Source: Pseudomonadota bacterium (lineage in GTDB: Bacteria; Pseudomonadota; Gammaproteobacteria; Xanthomonadales; Xanthomonadaceae). Taken from it: a stretch of 5,338 nucleotides of DNA. A program made the position numbers and the translations under genes. The notes below the pieces were generated by a model. The model was not told the DNA's origin and searched no databases. It saw only the letters and a list, made by a program, of their open reading frames with translations. Below are positions 1-5,338 of this stretch, piece by piece; within the stretch, counting starts at the first letter, position 1, and each line of letters starts with the position of its first letter. The stretch spans positions 1-5,338 of the forward strand of contig JAEWAG010000156.1 in assembly GCA_023391775.1 (NCBI GenBank). The letters are read 5' to 3'.

Positions 1-2180
1 GTGCCGACCGCGGCGGCCCAGCACACGGCCAACAGCAGCAGCGCCGTCCACGCGGCCGGGCCGGCGCCGGCATGCATCCCGCCGGGGGGCCAGGCATCGG
101 TGCCCAGCCACAGGTAGAAGTAGGCGAACACCAGCGAGGCGAACAGCGAGCCGTCGATCAGCAGCGAGGCCACCAGCGCCCACCACCCGGGTGCGTTGCG
201 GCAGGCGTACTGCACCGGCAGATCGAGACCCGGACCTGCCGCGACCGTCGGCGACGCGGTGCGGTCGCCGGTGGTCCAGGCCCACACCAGCAGCTGTGCC
301 ACCAGCACGACCAGCAGCAGCGTCGATCCCAGGTAGACCTTGGCGATGAAGCAGGCCAGCAGCGCGGCAATGGTCAGCGCGGCCAGCAGCGGCTGCCAGG
401 TCGAACCGGACAGGCGCACCACCTGCTCCGGCACCGCGCCAAGGATGGAGGTGCCCAGCAGTTCGCGGCGGCCGGCCGCCGGATCGCCCAGCAACCCGTC
501 CGGCGCGGCGCTGCGCCTGGCCAGGCCACGGTCGTGCCACAGCGGGTAGCGGTCTTCGACCACCGGTACCGAGGCGAAGTTGTAGGTCGGCACCGGATGC
601 CGCAGCGCCCACTCCAGGGTGCCGGCGCGCCAGGGGTTGGCGCGGGCGCGGCGGCCGTGGGCGAAGCACAGGGCCGCGTCGATCAGGATCGCCACGGTGC
701 CGGCGGCCAGCACGAAGCCGGCCGCGGTGGACAGCAGGTTGAGCCACTCCACGCCCAGCTGCTCGGGATAGCTGTACGAGCGCCGGGTCATGCCCAGCAG
801 CCCGGTCAGGTGCATCGGCAGGAAGGTCAGGTGGAAACCGATGAACACCATCCAGAACGCGGTGCGGCTGATGCTCTCCGACGGCGTGCGCCCGCTGGCA
901 AGTGGCAGCCAGTAGTACAGCCCGGCGAACATGGGGAACATCAGTCCGCCAATCAGCACGTAGTGCAGGTGCGCGACCACGAAATGGGTGTCGTGGACCT
1001 GCCAGTCGAATGGCACCAGCGCCACCATCACCCCGGTCAGGCCGCCGAGCACGAAGGTGGTGAAGAACCCGACCAGGTGCAGCATCGGCAACCGCAGCCA
1101 CGGCCGCCCCGCCCACAGCGTGGCCAGCCAGGCGAACACCTGGATGCCGGTGGGAATGGCGACCGCCATGCTCGCCGCGCTGAAGAACGCCAGCGCCAGC
1201 AGCGGGATGCCGACGGCGAACATGTGGTGCACCCACAGGCCGAAGCTGAGGAAGCCGGTGGTCACCAGCGCCAGCACGATCCACAGGTAACCGACGATCG
1301 GCCGCCGCGCGAAGGTCGCCACCACCATCGACACCACCCCGGCCGCCGGCAGGAAGATGATGTAGACCTCGGGGTGGCCGAACAGCCAGAACAGGTGCTG
1401 CCACAGCAGCGGGTCACCGCCCCGGGCCACGTCGAAGAACACGAAGCCGAACGCGCGCTCGATCTCCAGCAGGATGCTGGCCAGGATCAGCGGCGGGAAA
1501 CCGAAGGCGATCATGAAGGCGGTGACCAGCATCGCCCAGGCGAACAGCGGCATGCGCCGGATGTCCATGCCAGGCGCGCGGCACAGCAGGATCGCCACGA
1601 TCAGCTCCACCGCCGCGGTCACCGCCGCGATCTCGGCGAAGGTCACGCCGATCAGCCAGAAGTCCACCCCGCGCCCCGGCGAATAGGTCGCGTCGGTCAA
1701 CGGCACGTACATGAACCAGCCGCCATCCGGGGCTTCGCCGAACAGCAGGCCCGAGTACAGGAACAGGCCGCCGAACAGGTAGCACCAGTAGCCGAACGCA
1801 CTCAGCCGCGGAAAAGGCAGGTCGCGCGCGCCGAGCATCTTCGGCAGCAGGTACATCGCGAAGCCTTCCATGATCGGCACCGCGAACAGGAACATCATCG
1901 TGGTGCCGTGCAGGGTTACGAACTGGGCGTAGCGTTCCGGGTCCAGTACCTGGTTCCCGGGCCAGGCCAGCTGCAGGCGGATGAACATCGACAGCGCGCC
2001 GCCGGCCAGCAGGAAGGCGAAGCCGGTGGCGATGAAGCGCAGGCCCACCGTGCTGTGGTTGACCGCGGTCAGCTGCCCGCGCCAGCCCGGCGCGTTGTTC
2101 CATATCCGGGCCAGCGCCTGCAGGCGGCGCTCGCGTTCGTCCGGATGGGCGGATGGTCCGTTGCCGGTGGCCGCATTCAT
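1..2180 (-). CDS. ctaD: Cytochrome c oxidase subunit I, fused to subunit III-like region (3' end off window)
   Basis: Catalytic subunit of an A-type heme-copper oxidase in the inner membrane; it reduces O2 to water at heme a3-CuB. 726 complete codons are visible and the frame is still open at the left edge. The ATG overlaps the subunit II stop (ATGA) and has GGAGG 7 bases upstream. Residues 45-510 are the multi-helix subunit I core. Visible ligands are His91 and His406 (heme a), His404 (heme a3), and His269, His318 and His319 (CuB). Glu271 and Tyr273 lie in HPEVY; Arg466-Arg467 sit at the propionates; Asp120 is the D-channel entry. A normal subunit I ends near residue 550. Here two further helices (about 596-634) precede a subunit III-like helix (about 666-691, DGSLFAS, with Asp676 where subunit III usually has Glu), so this is a I+III fusion. 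Oddities: Gln347 replaces the K-channel Lys; Met109, Ser127 and Glu192 replace the D-channel Asn residues. It resembles alternative CoxN-type oxidases; that subfamily placement is inference. Confidence 0.94.
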   Translation of the reverse strand, partial: MNAATGNGPSAHPDERERRLQALARIWNNAPGWRGQLTAVNHSTVGLRFIATGFAFLLAGGALSMFIRLQLAWPGNQVLDPERYAQFVTLHGTTMMFLFAVPIMEGFAMYLLPKMLGARDLPFPRLSAFGYWCYLFGGLFLYSGLLFGEAPDGGWFMYVPLTDATYSPGRGVDFWLIGVTFAEIAAVTAAVELIVAILLCRAPGMDIRRMPLFAWAMLVTAFMIAFGFPPLILASILLEIERAFGFVFFDVARGGDPLLWQHLFWLFGHPEVYIIFLPAAGVVSMVVATFARRPIVGYLWIVLALVTTGFLSFGLWVHHMFAVGIPLLALAFFSAASMAVAIPTGIQVFAWLATLWAGRPWLRLPMLHLVGFFTTFVLGGLTGVMVALVPFDWQVHDTHFVVAHLHYVLIGGLMFPMFAGLYYWLPLASGRTPSESISRTAFWMVFIGFHLTFLPMHLTGLLGMTRRSYSYPEQLGVEWLNLLSTAAGFVLAAGTVAILIDAALCFAHGRRARANPWRAGTLEWALRHPVPTYNFASVPVVEDRYPLWHDRGLARRSAAPDGLLGDPAAGRRELLGTSILGAVPEQVVRLSGSTWQPLLAALTIAALLACFIAKVYLGSTLLLVVLVAQLLVWAWTTGDRTASPTVAAGPGLDLPVQYACRNAPGWWALVASLLIDGSLFASLVFAYFYLWLGTDAWPPGGMHAGAGPAAWTALLLLAVCWAAAVG

Positions 2181-2887
2181 GGCCTGCCCTCCCCGCCGCC
2201 CACCGCGCGCGCCGCCAGCCACCCGGCGTAATCCTCCGGTTCCAGCACCTGCACCTCAAAGCCCATGAACGCATGTTCCAGGCCGCAGAACTCGGCGCAT
2301 TGCCCACGCATGGCCCCTGCGGTGTCGGCGCGCAGGCGCAGCACGTTGGTGCGGCCGGGGATGGCGTCGATCTTGCCGCCCAGGCGCGGGATCCAGAAGC
2401 TGTGGATGACGTCGGCGCTCTGGATCCGGAACTCGACCATCTGCCCCAGCGGCATGGCCAGCACGTCGGTGGAGGCGGCCACCGGCGCGCCGTCGCGGTC
2501 CACGTAGACGAAGTCCCAATGCCACTGGCGACCGGTGACGTGGACCACGTGTCCGATCTCGGCCGTGCGTCCGGTGATGCGGTCGCTGGCAAGGGTGCCG
2601 TAGACCAGCAGCGCGGCAAGCACCACCGTGGGCAGGAGCAGGCCGCCGGCGATGATCATGCCGCGCCCGCCGGACTCGGACAGGCGCCTGCGCCGGCGCA
2701 GCGCCAGCAGCAGCACGACCATCACCAGGGTCCACACCGCCGCCGCACCCCAGAACATCAGCCACCAGATGCCGGCGATGGCATCGGCCGCCGGCCCGGC
2801 CGGATCGAGCGCCGACTGCGCTCCGCTGCACGCGCAAAGCGCGGATGCGACAGCGATCGCAGCCATCCTCCCGCAGCGTCTGTCCAT
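2177..2887 (-). CDS. coxB: Cytochrome c oxidase subunit II (CuA-containing, possible lipoprotein)
   Basis: Electron-entry subunit, 236 residues from the chosen ATG: CuA in the periplasmic domain accepts electrons from cytochrome c and passes them to subunit I. Residues 1-20 look like a signal peptide with basic n-region (MDRRCGR) and a possible lipobox LCAC ending at Cys20. Transmembrane helices lie at about 41-63 and 77-97, followed by a cupredoxin domain from about 110. All CuA ligands are present: His162, Cys197, Glu199, Cys201, His205 and Met208. This argues against a quinol oxidase, which lacks CuA. No cytochrome c domain is fused at the C-terminus, so it is not caa3-like. The aromatic patch reads QWHW (121-124), with His where Tyr is usual. 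Helix 2 reads IIAGGLLLP in place of the usual LExxWTxxP, so the Glu at the K-channel entrance is Ile79. The start is uncertain: GGAGG at 2906-2910 is 18 bases from this ATG, and the next ATG (2864-2866) directly abuts a GGAGG. A GTG at 2945-2947 would add 20 residues but has no visible ribosome binding site. Confidence 0.93.
   Translation of the reverse strand: MDRRCGRMAAIAVASALCACSGAQSALDPAGPAADAIAGIWWLMFWGAAAVWTLVMVVLLLALRRRRRLSESGGRGMIIAGGLLLPTVVLAALLVYGTLASDRITGRTAEIGHVVHVTGRQWHWDFVYVDRDGAPVAASTDVLAMPLGQMVEFRIQSADVIHSFWIPRLGGKIDAIPGRTNVLRLRADTAGAMRGQCAEFCGLEHAFMGFEVQVLEPEDYAGWLAARAVGGGEGRP
2188..2192 (-). promoter_or_regulatory. Ribosome binding site of the subunit I gene
   Basis: The minus strand reads GGAGG here, 7 bases before the ATG at 2178-2180. 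It lies inside the last codons of the subunit II gene. With the ATGA stop/start overlap this supports translational coupling of the two oxidase subunits and fixes the subunit I start. Confidence 0.75.
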
Positions 2888-2930
2888 GGCGCCGATAAGC
2901 CCGATCCTCCCGCCCCTTGCGGGCGCTGCC

Positions 2931-2945
2931 GCGGCCCGGGGCCGC
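2931..2945. repeat. GC hairpin upstream of the subunit II gene
   Basis: A perfect 6-base inverted repeat (GCGGCC / GGCCGC) with a 3-base CGG loop lies about 44 bases upstream of the subunit II start, in the 171-base gap after folD. No T-tract follows on either strand, so it is not a typical intrinsic terminator. It could be a leader hairpin of the oxidase mRNA, or chance in such GC-rich DNA. No clear -35/-10 pair for the oxidase operon was found in this gap. Confidence 0.3.
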
Positions 2946-3058
2946 ACCGTCAGAGGCGGCAGTCTGATGCGGGCATCGTGAAGCCCCCGCGATGCGATTG
3001 CATGCAGGCCTGGAAAGCGATGCGGGGAGGGGCGGACACAAGGCCCGCCGCGCAGCGG

Positions 3059-3931
3059 TCAGGCGCGCGCGGTCGCCCCGGCGGCGTCGGCTGCCTCGAG
3101 GGTGTTCTGCATCAGCGTGGCCACGGTCATCGGGCCGACCCCTCCCGGCACCGGGGTGATCCAGCTGGCACGTGCGGCCGCGGCCTCGTAGCCGACATCA
3201 CCGACCAGGCGGCCGTCGTCGAGGCGGTTGATGCCCACGTCGATCACCACGGCGCCGGGCTTGACCCACTCGCCCGGGACAATGCCCGGACGGCCCACCG
3301 CCACCACCAGGATGTCGGCGTTGCGCACCGACTGCTCCAGCACCTCGGCCGGGGTGAACTTGTGGCAGCTGGTCACCGTGCAGCCGGCGATCAGCAGCTC
3401 CAGTCCCATCGGCCGGCCCACGTGGTTGCTCACCCCCACCACGGTGGCGTTGCGGCCACGCACCGGGCGGTCGGTGTGGGCCAGCAGGGTCATGATCCCG
3501 CGCGGGGTGCACGGACGCAGGCCGAACTGGCGCAGGGCCAGGTGGCCGACGTTGGACGGGTGGAAGCCGTCCACGTCCTTGCGCGGGTCGATGCGCTCGA
3601 TCAGCGCGCTGGCGTCGGAAATGCCCGGCAGCGGCAGCTGCACCAGGATGCCGTGGATCTTCGGGTCGGCATTGAGCCGGTCGATCAGGGCCAGGATCTC
3701 CGACTCCGACGTGCCGGCCGGCAGGTCGTAATCGAAGGCCTCGATGCCGACCTTCTCGGCGGCGCGGCGCTTGTTGCGCAGGTAGACGGCCGAGGCCGGA
3801 TCCTCGCCGACCAGCACCACGGCCAGGCCGGGACGTGGCAGCCCGCGCGCCAGGCGCGCATCCACCCGCGTCTTCAGTTCATCGAGCAGGGCTTCGGAAA
3901 CGCGGCGGCCATCAAGGATGCGTGCGGTCAT
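3059..3931 (-). CDS. folD: FolD: methylenetetrahydrofolate dehydrogenase / methenyltetrahydrofolate cyclohydrolase
   Basis: Cytoplasmic bifunctional enzyme that interconverts 5,10-methylene-THF, 5,10-methenyl-THF and 10-formyl-THF using NADP, supplying one-carbon units for purine, thymidylate and formyl-methionine synthesis. It is 290 residues, the usual length. The N-terminal catalytic domain shows Tyr50 and Lys54 (YLRNK), the QLPLP motif with Gln98, and KDVDGFHP with Asp121, all at the numbering known for E. coli FolD. PCTPRG follows at 140-145. The Rossmann domain has the dinucleotide loop [10 protein letters not shown] (166-175), where many FolDs have GRSxIVG, and ends with the PGGVGPMT signature. 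The chosen ATG gives the standard MTARILDG start. The frame is open further upstream, but that would add 62 unrelated residues overlapping the divergent gene. No strong ribosome binding site is visible before the start. It points the same way as the oxidase genes but is separated from them by 171 bases, and I see no functional link. Confidence 0.97.
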   Translation of the reverse strand: MTARILDGRRVSEALLDELKTRVDARLARGLPRPGLAVVLVGEDPASAVYLRNKRRAAEKVGIEAFDYDLPAGTSESEILALIDRLNADPKIHGILVQLPLPGISDASALIERIDPRKDVDGFHPSNVGHLALRQFGLRPCTPRGIMTLLAHTDRPVRGRNATVVGVSNHVGRPMGLELLIAGCTVTSCHKFTPAEVLEQSVRNADILVVAVGRPGIVPGEWVKPGAVVIDVGINRLDDGRLVGDVGYEAAAARASWITPVPGGVGPMTVATLMQNTLEAADAAGATARA

Positions 3932-3945
3932 CGGTGCTTGCGGGG

Positions 3946-3985
3946 CGGTGCGGCGGAGCGGCACATTGTCCCCGATTCCGCACCG
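3946..3985. repeat. Inverted repeat in the folD / DUF1244 divergent intergenic region
   Basis: CGGTGCGG at 3946-3953 and its exact complement CCGCACCG at 3978-3985 flank a 24-base spacer. They sit in the 67 bases between the folD start (3931) and the DUF1244 gene start (3999). This gap must hold at least part of the leaders of both genes. The arms could bind a dimeric regulator or form a stem in either leader. No convincing promoter pair could be assigned, and in GC-rich DNA an 8-base pairing may be coincidental. Confidence 0.35.
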
Positions 3986-3987
3986 TC

Positions 3988-3991
3988 GAGG
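3988..3991 (+). promoter_or_regulatory. Ribosome binding site of the DUF1244 gene
   Basis: GAGG lies 7 bases before the ATG at 3999-4001. It decides this start over the open frame that continues upstream to 3918, which would run into the folD coding region on the other strand. Confidence 0.65.
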
Positions 3992-3998
3992 TAGAAGC

Positions 3999-4295
3999 AT
4001 GGCAAACAATGTCGAACTGGAGGCGGCCGCGTTCCGCCGGTTGCTGCGGCACCTCAACCAGGAGCGCACCGACGTGCAGAACATCGACCTGATGATCCTT
4101 GCCGGTTTCTGCCGCAACTGCCTGGCCGACTGGTACCGGGAGGCGGCGGTCGAGGCCGGCCGGGAGATGGACCGCGAACAGGCCCGCGAGGCGGTCTACG
4201 GCATGCCGTTCGGCGAGTGGAAGGCCCGCCACCAGCGCGAGGCGACCGCCGAACAGCTGGCCGCATTCGAAGCCGCACGGCGCCGCCACGCCTGA
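3999..4295 (+). CDS. DUF1244 family small conserved protein with CxxC motif
   Basis: A 98-residue soluble protein with no signal peptide or membrane segment, recognised as a member of the conserved bacterial DUF1244 family (Pfam PF06844) and full length for it. The family hallmark runs from [10 protein letters not shown] (23-32) into AGFCRNCL (35-42), with Cys38 and Cys41 forming a CxxC pair. WYREAA (45-50) and the conserved [10 protein letters not shown] (66-75) follow. The rest is predicted mostly helical, with a basic C-terminus (RRRH). The molecular function of the family is not established to my knowledge; the CxxC suggests a metal or redox site, which is inference. The ATG is supported by GAGG 7 bases upstream. 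It is transcribed divergently from folD, with 67 bases between the starts, and convergently with the kef-like gene, so it is probably monocistronic. Confidence 0.9.
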   Translation: MANNVELEAAAFRRLLRHLNQERTDVQNIDLMILAGFCRNCLADWYREAAVEAGREMDREQAREAVYGMPFGEWKARHQREATAEQLAAFEAARRRHA

Positions 4296-4304
4296 GTGGC
4301 GCCC

Positions 4305-4319
4305 ACCGGCCGCGCCGGT
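4305..4319. terminator. Hairpin downstream of the DUF1244 gene, possible weak terminator
   Basis: ACCGGC-CGC-GCCGGT forms a perfect 6-base stem with a 3-base loop, 9 bases after the DUF1244 stop. A competing partner for the left arm (GCCGGTG) lies at 4338-4344. There is no T-tract, so it does not meet the classic intrinsic terminator pattern; very GC-rich genomes often have such weak hairpins between convergent genes. The rest of the 252-base gap (4296-4547) contains no reading frame with recognisable protein character. Confidence 0.3.
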
Positions 4320-4547
4320 CGTGGTGGTCGCTGCGGCGCCGGTGTTACCGGGTGATGCGATCGCGGCGCGGATGCACCTGCCCCGGCGCGACCTGGTCTG
4401 TCCCCCGGCCCCATCCGGCGCGCGGCGGCAAGCACGAGGAACCGGCCTTCGACCCGGGCTACGCAGGCGCGGGCCGCGTCCATGCGCCGAACCGGAACGC
4501 CTGCAGCGCGAACCTCGCCGGCGGCCGCCTCGCGCATGCCTGCGCCG

Positions 4548-5338
4548 TTAGGCTGCCGGCGGCGGGTCGCCTGCATCCAGCCGCTTCGATGCGCGCCGCG
4601 GCGGAGTGAACGGCGTCGGCGTGGCCGGCCGGGTGTTGCCGATCACCAGCGTGCGCCCGGCGCGTACGTCCCCGGCAGCCACCTCCAGCACGAAGCGCTC
4701 CGCATCCAGCCGGCGTATCTCGCCGGTCACCTGGCCGGCCTCCTCCGGGTCCACGCCCAGTGCCTCCAGCGCCACCTGGCCGAAATGCACCGCCGATTCG
4801 AAGGTTTCGCGGATCTGGAAGTGCACGCCCAGCGCGACCAGCTCCAGTGCATGCTCGCGGTCGAACGCGCGCACCAGCACCTGCGCCTGCGGGAACTGGT
4901 CGCCGCACAGCCGCGCGATCCGGGTCGCGGCGGCGCGGTCATCCACGCATACCGCGATCACCCGCGCCGTACCGGCACCGGAGGCGCGCATCACGTCGGC
5001 CCGGGTGCCGTCGCCGTAATAGACCTTGAAGCCGAAATCGGCCGCGCTGCGGATCATCTCGATGTCGGTGTCGATGATGGTCACGTCCACATCGCGCGCC
5101 AGCAGGGCCTGGCTCATGACCTGGCCGAAACGGCCGAAGCCGACGATCAGGACGCTGCCGGTCTGGCCGTCCGCAGGCTCGATCCCGTCCATGGACGGTG
5201 CCTCGCCGCGCGCCGACAGGCGCCGCGCCGCAATTACCGCCAGCGGCGTCAGCGCCATGGACAGCACCACGATCGCGGTCAGGTTGGCATTGGCGGTGCC
5301 GTCGATCACCCCCGCCGCCAGCGCCGCCGAGAACAGCA
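4548..5338 (-). CDS. KefB/KefC-type K+/H+ antiporter, C-terminal part (5' end off window)
   Basis: C-terminal 262 residues of a CPA2-family monovalent cation:proton antiporter of the glutathione-gated potassium efflux type, an inner-membrane protein with a cytoplasmic regulatory domain. The last membrane helix of the transport domain lies at about 5288-5226 and ends in basic residues. An RCK/TrkA-N domain follows (about 5159-4760). It has the nucleotide-binding loop GFGRFGQ (5121-5141), an Asp-containing strand end (IIDTD), and YYGDGTR near 5010, close to KefC's YGDATR. RETF (4800-4811) matches the KefC RETFEGAL segment. The remaining tail is Pro- and Ala-rich, ending PPPAA before TAA. In E. 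coli KefC this domain binds NAD(H) and glutathione to gate efflux, protecting against electrophiles; glutathione control here is inference. No kefF/kefG-type partner is visible. KefB versus KefC, or a related unregulated CPA2 exchanger, cannot be separated without the membrane domain. Confidence 0.9.
   Translation of the reverse strand, partial: LFSAALAAGVIDGTANANLTAIVVLSMALTPLAVIAARRLSARGEAPSMDGIEPADGQTGSVLIVGFGRFGQVMSQALLARDVDVTIIDTDIEMIRSAADFGFKVYYGDGTRADVMRASGAGTARVIAVCVDDRAAATRIARLCGDQFPQAQVLVRAFDREHALELVALGVHFQIRETFESAVHFGQVALEALGVDPEEAGQVTGEIRRLDAERFVLEVAAGDVRAGRTLVIGNTRPATPTPFTPPRRASKRLDAGDPPPAA

Noticed and set aside
72..2231. 719-codon open frame on the plus strand, opposite the oxidase subunit I gene
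   Set aside because: Its product is low-complexity, rich in Gln, His, Arg, Gly and Pro, with no recognisable domain. It is the expected antisense shadow of a GC-rich gene with strong third-position bias.
1414..2619. 401-codon minus-strand frame overlapping both oxidase subunits
   Set aside because: It is an alternative frame of the same strand with Arg/Ala/Pro-rich translation; the two real genes occupy the other frames with intact motifs.
2999..3012. Overlapping palindromes TGCATGCA and CAGGCCTG, plus direct copies of GCGATGCG at 2989-2996 and 3017-3024, in the folD-coxB gap
   Set aside because: They are short, not linked to a recognisable promoter, and within what chance allows in GC-rich DNA.
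2153..3994. 613-codon plus-strand open frame spanning the subunit II gene, the gap and folD
   Set aside because: It is antisense to two genes with clear catalytic and ligand motifs, and its composition is biased with no domain signature.
3932..4117. N-terminal extension of folD by 62 residues
   Set aside because: It overlaps the divergent DUF1244 gene, has no family similarity, and the internal ATG gives the standard FolD length and catalytic numbering.
4357..4364. GCGATCGC octamer, also present at 2853-2860
   Set aside because: It resembles the HIP1 octamer of cyanobacteria, but two copies in 5.3 kb of GC-rich DNA is not remarkable and one lies inside the subunit II gene.
4196..4576. Minus-strand open frame across the convergent gap
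   Set aside because: The product is Arg/Ala/Pro-rich with no motif and overlaps the ends of both flanking genes; there is no ribosome binding site of note.

Overview
The window is very GC-rich, densely coding chromosomal DNA. Its codon use and protein variants fit a gammaproteobacterium of the Xanthomonadaceae/Lysobacteraceae kind (Lysobacter, Luteimonas, Stenotrophomonas). That assignment is inferred from composition and protein style; there is no rRNA or other phylogenetic marker. I see no mobile element, CRISPR array, tRNA or phage gene.

Layout from left to right. Positions 1-2180 (minus) hold most of a cytochrome c oxidase subunit I gene fused to a subunit III-like C-terminal part; its 3' end is off the left edge. 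Positions 2177-2887 (minus) encode subunit II with a complete CuA site and a possible lipobox. The two overlap by ATGA and form a translationally coupled operon read leftwards. Positions 2888-3058 are a 171-base gap. Positions 3059-3931 (minus) encode FolD, the bifunctional methylene-tetrahydrofolate dehydrogenase/cyclohydrolase. A 67-base divergent intergenic region with an 8-base inverted repeat separates folD from a small plus-strand gene at 3999-4295 encoding a DUF1244-family protein with a CxxC motif. Positions 4296-4547 are a 252-base convergent gap with GC-rich hairpins and no convincing gene. Positions 4548-5338 (minus) hold the C-terminal part of a KefB/KefC-type potassium/proton antiporter with its NAD-binding RCK domain; its 5' end is off the right edge.

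The two oxidase subunits work together: CuA in subunit II takes electrons from cytochrome c and passes them to heme a and the heme a3-CuB centre in subunit I. folD, the DUF1244 gene and the kef-like gene are apparently independent housekeeping loci.

The most interesting signal is in the oxidase. All metal and heme ligands are intact, as are the HPEVY active-site motif and the D-channel entry Asp. However, the K-channel lysine is Gln347, and the subunit II glutamate at the usual K-channel entrance is also absent (Ile79). The three D-channel asparagines are Met109, Ser127 and Glu192. This looks like an alternative A-type oxidase (CoxMN-like) with rewired proton pathways, not a standard aa3 enzyme.
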